Origin: JBBDSH01 sp040905045
GTDB lineage: Bacteria; Pseudomonadota; Gammaproteobacteria; Eutrophobiales; Eutrophobiaceae
Direction of reading: 5' to 3'
DNA length: 10,110 nucleotides
Assembly: GCA_040905045.1 (NCBI GenBank)
Contig: JBBDSH010000024.1
Coordinates: 1-10,110, forward strand
Made by a program: the position numbers and the translations under genes. Below, in pieces: positions 1 to 6,699 of the stretch (within the stretch, counting starts at the first letter, position 1; each line of letters starts with the position of its first letter). Under the pieces are notes generated by a model, which worked only from the letters and a program-made list of their open reading frames with translations, searched no databases and had not been told where the DNA came from.

Positions 1-1781
1 CCGCCGGTGGTCATGAAACCGGAGGAATCAAAGCCGGACACCAGAGCGGGGGCGAGCACTGTTTCTCCTTCCACTTCCCCTTCTATGGGGAATATGCCGG
101 TAAGGATCTGATCATCTTTCACCTGCGTAGCGTCACCGCCGGCCAGCCCGAAGCCGGCCACGCCCATGATGATATCTTCCTCTTGAATGTCGTATTCGAT
201 ACCCACATGAGTCGGCGTGCCGTCGCCGTTATCGGGGCCGGCAAAACCGCCCTCGATGAAGGTGGGACAGGAGGGGTTGCAGTCGCTGCCGTCGAGGCCG
301 GTGGTGGCGAAGACGGAGTCCTGGTCAAAAATGCTGTTTTCCTCTGTGTCCATGGCCAGGAAACCGGCCACGTGATAGTCGTTGCTGTCGTGGCTGACGG
401 TCATTTCAATGCCGCCGGCGCTGGCGCCGAAGTCGGCGAACAGGAAACCCTCGGTAACGCCTTCGCCTATAGTGGCGCCGCTGGCCGAGGTGGATTGCGT
501 GCCGCCGATGAAGTCGTAAATGGCGCCGCCCTGGGTCGGTATCTCCGGCGGTTCCGGGCCGAAGATGAAATGCAGGCTCTGGTGATCCACCAGTTCGATG
601 AGTTCCGTCTCGCCCAACGCGTCCACCACCAGGAAATTACCGCCGCTCCAGCGGCCCCAACCGAGACCGTCCGCATTGACGAAGGATTCCGCCGCGTTCG
701 CCGGACTCTGCCTGAATTGCTCCAGCAGGGTTTCGTCCGCCGTCGCCAGCAGGTCGTTGAACTCGTCCACGGAATCGGCGTCATCGCCGCCGAGCATGGC
801 GTCGGGATCGATGGTGGCCGTGACGCGGGTCTCATCGCCCTCAAATTCTTCCAGGGTCAGCAGGCCGATGATCGAATCGTTGTCGTCGATGAATACCGAG
901 GTATCGGTACCCGCCACCACGTCTATAGGTTCGCCGTCTTCAGGGTCCTCACGCGGAAGTACGCCGATGAGTCCGTTGTTCAGTAATACCGTGCTGGAAC
1001 CCGGAACGGTAACGGTTTCGTCATCGGTAAGAACGGTCTGGGTGCCTTCCGGGGTGCGTTGATTGCCGGAGGAGACGACGGTGGTCTGTTCTTCCTCCTC
1101 GCGCTGCTCCTCCTCGCGTTCGCCGGCGGTGTCCACCGCGGTGACCGAGGATGGCTGGCTGAGAAACTGTATGGGGGAGTTCATGTCGCGGACATAGACG
1201 CCCTTGCCGGCGGGCACGTTGGTTTCGGCGACGTCATTGCGCACGTAGGTGATGCCTTCCCAGGTATTGTGATAGAGGCCGTCGTCTTTATCACCACAGT
1301 CACCCTGGCAGAGGCGGGTGTTGTGGCCGGTGCCGCGGATGCCGATGGTGGCGACGGCGGTTTCCACCTTGTAGGCCTCGGGGTTTTCCTTGCCGATGAG
1401 TCCGGTAACGGCGCGCACGCCGCCCTTGATCAGCCGGTAGACGGCACTCTCGCTGCCGTCGGGCTGGCCGGCGTATTCGTACTCCTCGATCTTGTATTCG
1501 CTGTCCGGCTGCAGGGAGATATAGGCGCCGTCGATAAAACTGACCTGCAGGCGGCTGTTACTCGGGGTCCTCAGGTTGTCCCCGGCGAGAACGTCATCAC
1601 CGCGGCCGAGGCTGCGTTGGGTTCCGGCGGCATTGGTCGCCACGGGGTTGCCGGTGGCAAAGACAACCTTGCCCGCCACAGTGGCGCTCTGGCCGTTGGC
1701 CGCGCCGCAGGTCAAAGCGAGGATAAGAACTGTTACGAACTTCCTGCTGGAGAAAAACATCAAAGGGAGTGGTTTGAACAT
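1..1781 (-). CDS. Exported FecR-domain protein with TbpB-like beta region, probable Slam/type XI secretion cargo (C-terminus beyond window)
   Basis: The frame is open from ATG at 1781-1779 to the window edge, giving 593 residues with no stop, so the gene is partial. An AGAGCCGGAGT stretch puts GGAG 7 bases before the ATG, which supports this start. Residues 1-31 form a Sec signal peptide: SSRK, then a hydrophobic run, then CGAANGQ. A lipoprotein cysteine at 25 is possible, but LTC is a poor lipobox. Residues about 36-155 fit a FecR domain: GDDVLAGDNL, FIDGAYISLQPDSEY, then IGIRGT at 146-151. An acidic linker (EREEEQREEEEQ, 221-232) and a D/E/T-rich stretch follow. From W375 (WGRWSGG) the sequence is glycine-rich alternating beta, with DFIGGT (423-428), ADFGASAGGIEM (449-460) and FIEGGFAGP (508-516), then GVAGF (540-544). 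That spacing resembles the TbpB-type barrel of Slam substrates. Two CxxxC pairs occur (158/162 and 501/505). It lies 17 bases after the Slam-like gene, so the two are probably co-transcribed. No FecI sigma gene is nearby, so an anti-sigma role is unlikely. The FecR call is firm; the cargo role is inferred. Confidence 0.85.
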   Translation of the reverse strand, partial: MFKPLPLMFFSSRKFVTVLILALTCGAANGQSATVAGKVVFATGNPVATNAAGTQRSLGRGDDVLAGDNLRTPSNSRLQVSFIDGAYISLQPDSEYKIEEYEYAGQPDGSESAVYRLIKGGVRAVTGLIGKENPEAYKVETAVATIGIRGTGHNTRLCQGDCGDKDDGLYHNTWEGITYVRNDVAETNVPAGKGVYVRDMNSPIQFLSQPSSVTAVDTAGEREEEQREEEEQTTVVSSGNQRTPEGTQTVLTDDETVTVPGSSTVLLNNGLIGVLPREDPEDGEPIDVVAGTDTSVFIDDNDSIIGLLTLEEFEGDETRVTATIDPDAMLGGDDADSVDEFNDLLATADETLLEQFRQSPANAAESFVNADGLGWGRWSGGNFLVVDALGETELIELVDHQSLHFIFGPEPPEIPTQGGAIYDFIGGTQSTSASGATIGEGVTEGFLFADFGASAGGIEMTVSHDSNDYHVAGFLAMDTEENSIFDQDSVFATTGLDGSDCNPSCPTFIEGGFAGPDNGDGTPTHVGIEYDIQEEDIIMGVAGFGLAGGDATQVKDDQILTGIFPIEGEVEGETVLAPALVSGFDSSGFMTTG

Positions 1782-1788
1782 AGTGTTA

Positions 1789-1792
1789 CTCC
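1789..1792 (-). promoter_or_regulatory. Ribosome binding site of the FecR-domain gene
   Basis: GGAG on the minus strand, 7 bases before the ATG at 1781, within the 17 bases after the stop of the Slam-like gene. It fixes the start of the partial FecR-domain gene and suggests translation from a shared transcript. Confidence 0.7.
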
Positions 1793-1798
1793 GGCTCT

Positions 1799-3127
1799 TC
1801 AGAACTGGTTGCGGATGGTGACAAAAGGCTGCCAACGGTCGAATTCGTTGATGCCCAGTGTGGAGTCGTTATGGGTGAACTGGATCTCGGGGCGGACCAT
1901 CCAGTTGCCGTCCAGCTCGTATTCGACGCCGGCGCGGGCGAAAACAAAATGGTCCTTGCGGCGTGTTTGAAACAGGGGATCATTGCCGCCATAGCGGTTG
2001 TATTGATAGCTCAGGTTGCCGACCAGTTTGGTGCGCCGGTTGAGGTTGTACTGGCCGCCGAGGCGGACACCATAGAAGGTCTTGCCGATATCGGGCCGGC
2101 TGTCGCGCTGTTCGTTCTCCTCGCCGGCGAAGACGCTGGCGAACAGGACCGGGTCGCCCCCGGTGCGGAACAAATGCACCAGGCCCAGGCCGCCGCTGAT
2201 CTCATTGACGTTGCGGACCCGCTGATTGGGAAAGCGGTGCACGGCGAAGCGGCCGTAGGCGGAGAGCTGGGTGCGGTTGCCGTAATTACGCAGATACTGC
2301 AGGTTTACACCGGCCAGATCCCGGTTTTCCTCGCCGCCGATGTAATAACGCTGGGCGATGACGGAACCCTGGAAGGCGTTCATGCCGCGGTTGTAGCGCA
2401 GGCCGAGGCGGCCGTTGGCCATGCGGGTGCGGAAATCCGTGGCATTGACGGTGATGCGTTCGTGGATGTCGGCGCCGCCGAACAGGCGCAGGGTTTCTGC
2501 ATCATTCAGCAGGGCGCCGAAGCGTGTACCGGCGGCCAGGCTGAAAAAGCCGCTGTCCTGCTCCTGCCCGGTATCGTCCAGGGTAAACAGCAGATTACCG
2601 AACGCGGGGATGGCGATGGTGGAGACGTCGGTGGCGCTGTTGGCGTTGGAGTCGTACCCCGCGGCGGCCTCGATAAAGACGTCAATCCGGCGCGTGGCCG
2701 CCATGGCCCGGGCATCAATTTCGGACAGATACTGTTCGATGCTGCGGCTGACCGACTCGGGAACGGACTGTTCGCGCACGGCGGTGAATTCCTCCCGTGC
2801 GGCCTCGTTCTCGCCCATTTCGAAATAGGCGCGCGCCAGTTCGGCGCGGGCGCGGGCGTTGTCCGGTTCCACCGTCAGGACGCGCTCGAAGGCGAAGACC
2901 GCCTGTGTCGGGTGGCCAGAATCCAGGGCCGCTATCCCCAGGAGCAGGTCAAATTCGGGATCACCGGCGCGCTGTTCGTAATCGCGATTCAGGAGTTCAT
3001 AGGCCTGTCCCGCTTTCTTGTCGTCGATGAGTTGTTGCGCACGGTCCAGCAACTCATCGGCCAGGGCAGGGATGGATGCAAGCAGGCAAAATACAAAAAT
3101 TGAAGACAACAGTTTTTTTGTCGGCAT
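1799..3127 (-). CDS. Slam-like outer-membrane protein: periplasmic TPR domain plus C-terminal beta-barrel (DUF560 type)
   Basis: 442 residues. Residues 1-23 are a signal peptide ending ALA before D24. Residues about 24-140 are TPR-like helices (AYELLNRDYEQR, LLGIAALDSGHPTQAVFAFERVL, ARAELARAYFEMGENEAAREEF). Residues about 146-442 alternate as amphipathic beta-strands, contain GYDSNAN (157-163), and end in RNQF with the terminal Phe typical of outer-membrane barrels. This layout and length match the surface lipoprotein assembly modifier (Slam, DUF560) family, which moves proteins across the outer membrane. Slam cargo is often encoded next door, and here the next gene encodes an exported protein with a TbpB-like region. 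An 'outer-membrane TPR-porin' of unknown cargo is the cautious alternative. The start ATG at 3127-3125 has only a weak GGAA upstream, but it gives a complete signal peptide. No cysteine sits at the cleavage site, so it is not a lipoprotein itself. Confidence 0.87.
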   Translation of the reverse strand: MPTKKLLSSIFVFCLLASIPALADELLDRAQQLIDDKKAGQAYELLNRDYEQRAGDPEFDLLLGIAALDSGHPTQAVFAFERVLTVEPDNARARAELARAYFEMGENEAAREEFTAVREQSVPESVSRSIEQYLSEIDARAMAATRRIDVFIEAAAGYDSNANSATDVSTIAIPAFGNLLFTLDDTGQEQDSGFFSLAAGTRFGALLNDAETLRLFGGADIHERITVNATDFRTRMANGRLGLRYNRGMNAFQGSVIAQRYYIGGEENRDLAGVNLQYLRNYGNRTQLSAYGRFAVHRFPNQRVRNVNEISGGLGLVHLFRTGGDPVLFASVFAGEENEQRDSRPDIGKTFYGVRLGGQYNLNRRTKLVGNLSYQYNRYGGNDPLFQTRRKDHFVFARAGVEYELDGNWMVRPEIQFTHNDSTLGINEFDRWQPFVTIRNQF

Positions 3128-3204
3128 GATTTCCGAATTGTTATATGAATTTGATGAAATGGAGGGGAACAGTATGCGATTCCATGCAAACAGTTCAGGT
3201 CAGA

Positions 3205-3233
3205 ACCTTAATGACGGGAGTCAGGGATGTCAA
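3205..3233 (-). promoter_or_regulatory. Candidate sigma-70 promoter for the Slam-like/FecR-domain pair
   Basis: On the minus strand a perfect TTGACA (3233-3228) is followed after 17 bases by TAAGGT (3210-3205), which matches TATAAT at only three positions. It lies between the tRNA and the Slam-like gene, leaving a leader of about 70 bases. The -35 box and spacing are good and the -10 box is weak. Read-through from the tRNA promoter is the alternative, since no terminator hairpin with a T-run is visible after the tRNA. Confidence 0.4.
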
Positions 3234-3257
3234 TTAAACGTACGGGTTATATGATAA

Positions 3258-3333
3258 TGGCGCTCCCTAGGGGACTCGAACCCCTGTTTCCGGCGTGAGA
3301 GGCCAGCGTCCTGGGCCACTAGACGAAGGGAGC
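3258..3333 (-). tRNA. tRNA-Glu (anticodon CTC), CCA encoded
   Basis: The 76-base minus-strand sequence folds as a full cloverleaf. The acceptor stem is GCTCCCT/AGGGAGC, followed by G and an encoded CCA. The D stem is GTCT/GGAC around AGTGGCCCA. The anticodon stem is CTGGC/GCCGG with the loop CTCTCAC, which places CTC at 3299-3297. The T arm is AGGGG-TTCGAGT-CCCCT. The body closely matches bacterial tRNA-Glu, including the TTCGTCTAG start of the D arm. CTC reads GAG only. The usual tRNA-Glu is TTC and reads both Glu codons, so this should be the second, specialised isoacceptor. It points away from pcnB and towards the Slam-like gene. Confidence 0.97.
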
Positions 3334-3422
3334 ATAACAACTTTATTCATTACAATGATACTATACCGGCCGTCGCGCTGTATACGCAGCCGGCGATACC
3401 TGTTGCAAATTACCCAGAGATC
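3334..3422. promoter_or_regulatory. Divergent intergenic region, tRNA-Glu / pcnB
   Basis: 89 bases between two divergently read units must hold the start signals of both. On the minus strand TATAGT (3365-3360) is a good -10 box, 26 bases before the tRNA 5' end, but no clear -35 box lies at the right distance. For pcnB I see no convincing promoter, and only a weak AGAG before its ATG. The part next to the tRNA is AT-rich and the rest GC-rich. Confidence 0.3.
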
Positions 3423-4736
3423 ATGAAAGACCAGCACAATCCGGACAACGTCAGGCAGCTGCACCCCAAGCCGGAGATCATCCCCAGAGCCGAGCACAAT
3501 ATTTCCCGCGCCCTCATCAGCGATGCGGCGCTGAAGGTGTTGTATCGCCTCAGCAGCGCCGGTTTCGAGGCCTGTCTCGTCGGCGGCAGCGTGCGCGATC
3601 TTTTGCTTGGCCGGGAGCCCAAGGATTTCGATGTGGTGACCGATGCCTGGCCCGAGCAGATCCGGGAGCTGTTCCGCAACAGCCGCCTTATTGGCCGGCG
3701 TTTCCGTCTTGCCCATGTACGTTACGGTGATGAGATTATCGAAGTCTCCACCTTTCGCGCTTCGCATCAGGATGCCGGTGATGAAGGTCATGTGGTGGAC
3801 GGGCGCATCATTCGTGACAATGTTTACGGCACCATTGATGAAGATGTCTGGCGCCGGGACTTCACCGTCAACGCCCTTTACTACAACATCAATGATTTCT
3901 CAGTGGTGGATTATGTCGGCGGCATGCAGGATATCCGCGCCGGCCGCATTCGTCTGCTGGGCGATCCGGTAAAACGCTACACCGAGGATCCGGTCCGCCT
4001 GTTGCGGGCCGTACGATTTGCGGTCAAGCTGGGATTCCGTATCGAGCAGGAGAGTGAACGGCAGATTCCCGAACTGGGCCGGTTGCTGAGTGATATTCCG
4101 CCCGCCCGCCTGTTCGAGGAGGTGCTGAAATTATTCATGGGCGGCTGCGCCGTACAGACGTTCGAGCAACTGCGCCATTATCATCTTTTTGGCATTCTCT
4201 TTCCGCAGACCGAGGAAGTTCTGGCTGAACAGGAAGGCGGGTTCCCCCACACCCTGTTGATCAAGGCGCTGGAGAATACCGACCGGCGGCTGGCGGAAAA
4301 CAAACCGGTGACCCCGGCCTTCCTCATTGCCGCCCTGTTGTGGGAACCGATGATGAAAACAGCCCGCGAATACATGATAGAGGGTCTGCATGAGCATGAG
4401 GCCACGCATCTTGCCAGCGACGTGGTGGTTTCCCGCCAGATCAGCCGTACCGCTATGCCGCGGCGCTTTACCCAGATGGCACGGGAAATCTGGCTGCTGC
4501 AATATCGCCTGACCCTGACCAAGGGCAAACGACCCAGGCGGTTGCTGGCCCATCCGCGCTTCCGGGCCGCTTATGATTTTCTGCTGCTAAGGGCGGAAGC
4601 CGGAGAGAACGTCACCGAACTGGCGGATTGGTGGACCCGTTTTCAGGCCGATCCCGCCAATGCGGAACTCGTAAGCAGCGCCAAGCCCGCCGCGAGCCGG
4701 AAACAACGCCGCCGTCGCCGGCCCCGCAAGGGCTGA
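3423..4736 (+). CDS. pcnB: Poly(A) polymerase I
   Basis: 437 residues; adds 3' poly(A) tails to RNAs and so marks them for decay. The nucleotidyltransferase core shows CLVGGSVRDLLLG (51-63) and DFDVVT (68-73), with D68 and D70 as the metal-binding pair. It continues with GRRFRLAHVRYG (91-102), RRDFTVNALYYN (144-155) and the EDPVRLLRAVRFA helix (188-200). The tail is very basic (RKQRRRRRPRKG, 426-437), as in PcnB and unlike CCA-adding enzymes. The N-terminal lead PRAEHNISRALIS and GRRFRLAHV also fit PcnB rather than Cca. The ATG at 3423 gives the usual N-terminus, though its ribosome binding site is weak. It is the first gene of the operon, 4 bases before folK, whose ribosome binding site lies inside the pcnB end. 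Confidence 0.96.
   Translation: MKDQHNPDNVRQLHPKPEIIPRAEHNISRALISDAALKVLYRLSSAGFEACLVGGSVRDLLLGREPKDFDVVTDAWPEQIRELFRNSRLIGRRFRLAHVRYGDEIIEVSTFRASHQDAGDEGHVVDGRIIRDNVYGTIDEDVWRRDFTVNALYYNINDFSVVDYVGGMQDIRAGRIRLLGDPVKRYTEDPVRLLRAVRFAVKLGFRIEQESERQIPELGRLLSDIPPARLFEEVLKLFMGGCAVQTFEQLRHYHLFGILFPQTEEVLAEQEGGFPHTLLIKALENTDRRLAENKPVTPAFLIAALLWEPMMKTAREYMIEGLHEHEATHLASDVVVSRQISRTAMPRRFTQMAREIWLLQYRLTLTKGKRPRRLLAHPRFRAAYDFLLLRAEAGENVTELADWWTRFQADPANAELVSSAKPAASRKQRRRRRPRKG
4728..4732 (+). promoter_or_regulatory. folK ribosome binding site inside the 3' end of pcnB
   Basis: AAGGG lies 8 bases before the folK ATG and overlaps the last codons of pcnB, so the two genes are probably translationally coupled. 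Confidence 0.6.
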
Positions 4737-4740
4737 TACC

Positions 4741-5226
4741 ATGACAAGAGCGTATATCGGCCTGGGCGCCAACATGGGCGATCCGGTTGCCCAAATCCGG
4801 GATGCGTTACGCGATCTGCAGTCTGTTCCCGGTACGATCCTCCAGGCCTGTTCCTCCCTGTATAAAACGCCGCCGCTGGGCCCGCAGGATCAACCGGATT
4901 TTGTCAATGCCGTTGCCTGCTTGGAGACGGACCTGCCGGCCATTACACTGCTGCATCACATGCAGGAGATTGAAAACCGGCACGGGCGCAGGCGCGACGG
5001 GGAGCGATGGGGGCCGCGAACTCTGGACCTGGACCTGCTTTTATTCGGCCGGGAGCATATTAATGAAGAAAATCTGACCGTGCCGCATCCGGAGATGACA
5101 AGGCGTGCTTTTGTCCTGTGCCCCCTTCTGGAGATTGCGCCGGATATCGATATCCCCGGCATGGGGGCGGCCAGGGACTGGACGAACAAGGTTGATCACA
5201 CGGGTATTGAGAGGATGTCACATTGA
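4741..5226 (+). CDS. folK: 2-amino-4-hydroxy-6-hydroxymethyldihydropteridine pyrophosphokinase
   Basis: 161 residues, the usual HPPK size. It transfers pyrophosphate from ATP to 6-hydroxymethyl-dihydropterin, the step before dihydropteroate synthase in folate synthesis, in the cytoplasm. Visible motifs are the start YIGLGANMGDP (5-15), the segment SSLYKTPPLGPQDQPDFVNAV (38-58), and the HPPK signature RWGPRTLDLDLLL (89-101) with the metal-binding aspartates D96 and D98. VPHPEMTRRAFVLCPLLEIAP (114-134) follows. The family pattern is complete, with no truncation. It starts 4 bases after pcnB, and its TGA overlaps the TTG start of the next gene in TTGA. Confidence 0.97.
   Translation: MTRAYIGLGANMGDPVAQIRDALRDLQSVPGTILQACSSLYKTPPLGPQDQPDFVNAVACLETDLPAITLLHHMQEIENRHGRRRDGERWGPRTLDLDLLLFGREHINEENLTVPHPEMTRRAFVLCPLLEIAPDIDIPGMGAARDWTNKVDHTGIERMSH
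5212..5215 (+). promoter_or_regulatory. Ribosome binding site that fixes the TTG start of the deoxynucleoside kinase
   Basis: AGGA lies 7 bases before TTG at 5223-5225. The first ATG in the kinase frame comes at codon 38, after the P-loop, so it cannot be the start. The nearby ATG at 5215 is in the folK frame. TTG is therefore the only workable start. Confidence 0.75.
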
Positions 5227-5867
5227 GCAGGGCTTTACCTGAATACGTCGTTGTTGAAGGTCCCATCGGGGTGGGCAAGACCAGCCTGGCGAAGCGGTTG
5301 GCGGAAACGCTGAACACCGACATCCTGCTGGAAATGGCGGAGGAGAATCCGTTCCTGCCACGCTACTATGAGAATCCAGGATCCGCCGCCCTGCCGGCGC
5401 AATTGCATTTCCTGTTTCAACGCGCGCGGCAGATTGAAACCCTGCGCCAGAGCGACATGTTCCGGCCTTCACGCGTGGCGGATTTCCTGATTCAGAAGGA
5501 CCGGTTATTCGCCCAGACGACACTGAACGAGGATGAACTGGAGCTTTATTATCAGGTATACAATCGCCTGACCCTGGAGGCACCGGCGCCTGATCTGGTC
5601 ATTTATCTGCAGGCCCCGGTGGAGACTCTGTTAAGGCGTGTCCGTGAACGCGGCATTGATTACGAGAAAAGCATCAATGAAGAATACCTGCAGACCATTT
5701 CTGACGCCTATATCGAGTTTTTTTACCATTACGACGATTCACCGCTGCTGATCGTCAATACCGATGATTTCAATTTGGTGGACGACTCCGGAAACTACGA
5801 TCTGCTGCTCGACTATATTCGCAGCCTCCCGCGCGGCCGGCATTTCTTCAATCCCAGGGAACTATGA
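5223..5867 (+). CDS. Deoxynucleoside kinase (deoxyadenosine/deoxyguanosine kinase-like)
   Basis: 214 residues, normal for bacterial deoxynucleoside kinases, which phosphorylate a deoxynucleoside with ATP in purine or pyrimidine salvage. The P-loop is GPIGVGKTS (13-21). ENPFLPRYYEN (41-51) fits the family's glutamate-containing substrate loop. QKDRLFA (91-97) holds the DR pair of the DRS motif, with Leu in place of Ser. YLQAPVETLLRRVRERG (128-144) fits the strand and arginine-rich lid. The start is TTG. It sits between folK and panB with 4-base overlaps at both ends (TTGA and ATGA), so it is translated with them. Which deoxynucleoside it prefers cannot be read from the sequence. It should not be mistaken for thymidylate kinase or a uridine kinase, since the ENPFL loop and the DR motif match this family better. 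Confidence 0.92.
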   Translation: MSRALPEYVVVEGPIGVGKTSLAKRLAETLNTDILLEMAEENPFLPRYYENPGSAALPAQLHFLFQRARQIETLRQSDMFRPSRVADFLIQKDRLFAQTTLNEDELELYYQVYNRLTLEAPAPDLVIYLQAPVETLLRRVRERGIDYEKSINEEYLQTISDAYIEFFYHYDDSPLLIVNTDDFNLVDDSGNYDLLLDYIRSLPRGRHFFNPREL

Positions 5868-6661
5868 CGCGGAAAATCACACTCTCTGACCTGCAGTCCA
5901 TGAAGGCAGCAGGCGAGAAAATCGCCTGCCTGACCGCCTATGACGCGACTTTCGCCCGGATCGTCGATGAATCCGGCATGGATGTGATCCTGGTGGGCGA
6001 TTCCCTGGGCATGGTGGTTCAGGGCAGGGAAAACACCCTGAACGTGACCATGGCTGACATGATTTATCATACCCGCCTGGTGCGGCGGGGAGTGAAGCGT
6101 GCACTGCTTGTGGCGGATATGCCCGTTCATAGTTACGATTCGCCGGATCAGGCGCTGGAGAACGCGAAGCGGCTTGTGCGGGAATCAGGCGCCGAGATGG
6201 TTAAACTGGAGGGGGGCGCCGAGGTAACAGAAACGATCCGCCGTCTGCGGGAACAGGATACCCCGGTATGCGGCCATCTGGGCCTGCAACCCCAGTCCAT
6301 TGAGCAATACGGCGGTTACCGCGTTCAGGGCCGGGAAAGTGAACAGGCCCAACGCATTCATGCTGATGCCCTGGCACTGGAGGCGGCGGGCACTGCCATG
6401 ATTGTCCTGGAATGCATACCCAGGGCGTTGGCCCGGGAGATTACAGCAGCACTTTCCATCCCCACCATCGGCATCGGTGCCGGTGTCGATTGCGATGGCC
6501 AGGTGCTGGTCCTGCACGATGTGCTGGGAATCTCCTCCTATATTCCAAAAATGGCCAACGACTTTCTCAGACAGGGCGGCAGTATCCGGGGCGCTTTCGA
6601 TACCTATAGACATGCCGTAAAAGCGCGTACTTTCCCCGGGGCTGAACACAGCTTCGATTGA
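5864..6661 (+). CDS. panB: 3-methyl-2-oxobutanoate hydroxymethyltransferase
   Basis: 265 residues. It transfers a hydroxymethyl group from 5,10-methylene-tetrahydrofolate to alpha-ketoisovalerate to make ketopantoate, the first step of pantothenate synthesis. The TIM-barrel motifs are clear: LTAYDATFARI (23-33), VGDSLGMVVQG (44-54) with D46, ADMPVHSY (84-91) with D85 as the second Mg ligand, VKLEGG (113-118) and HLGLQPQS (138-145). VLECIP (181-186) carries the catalytic glutamate E183. The start ATG overlaps the kinase stop in ATGA, with AGGGA close upstream. Its folate cofactor ties it to folK two genes before, and its product goes through ketopantoate reductase (not in this window) to PanC. 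Confidence 0.98.
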   Translation: MTRKITLSDLQSMKAAGEKIACLTAYDATFARIVDESGMDVILVGDSLGMVVQGRENTLNVTMADMIYHTRLVRRGVKRALLVADMPVHSYDSPDQALENAKRLVRESGAEMVKLEGGAEVTETIRRLREQDTPVCGHLGLQPQSIEQYGGYRVQGRESEQAQRIHADALALEAAGTAMIVLECIPRALAREITAALSIPTIGIGAGVDCDGQVLVLHDVLGISSYIPKMANDFLRQGGSIRGAFDTYRHAVKARTFPGAEHSFD

Positions 6662-6699
6662 CGGTCCTGGATATCTACGATTCGATTGCATCCGACGCC

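Noticed and set aside
1..1781. FecR anti-sigma regulator
   Set aside because: It has a signal peptide rather than a cytoplasmic N-terminal domain with a membrane anchor, and no FecI sigma gene is adjacent in the window.
183..3103. Long open plus-strand frames (183-986, 1059-1970, 1871-3103)
   Set aside because: They lie antisense to two recognisable exported proteins, have no family motifs or good ribosome binding sites, and their composition is that expected from the reverse of GC-rich codons.
3423..4736. CCA-adding enzyme (Cca)
   Set aside because: The PcnB-type N-terminal lead, GRRFRLAHV and the very basic tail, with folK next door, fit poly(A) polymerase.
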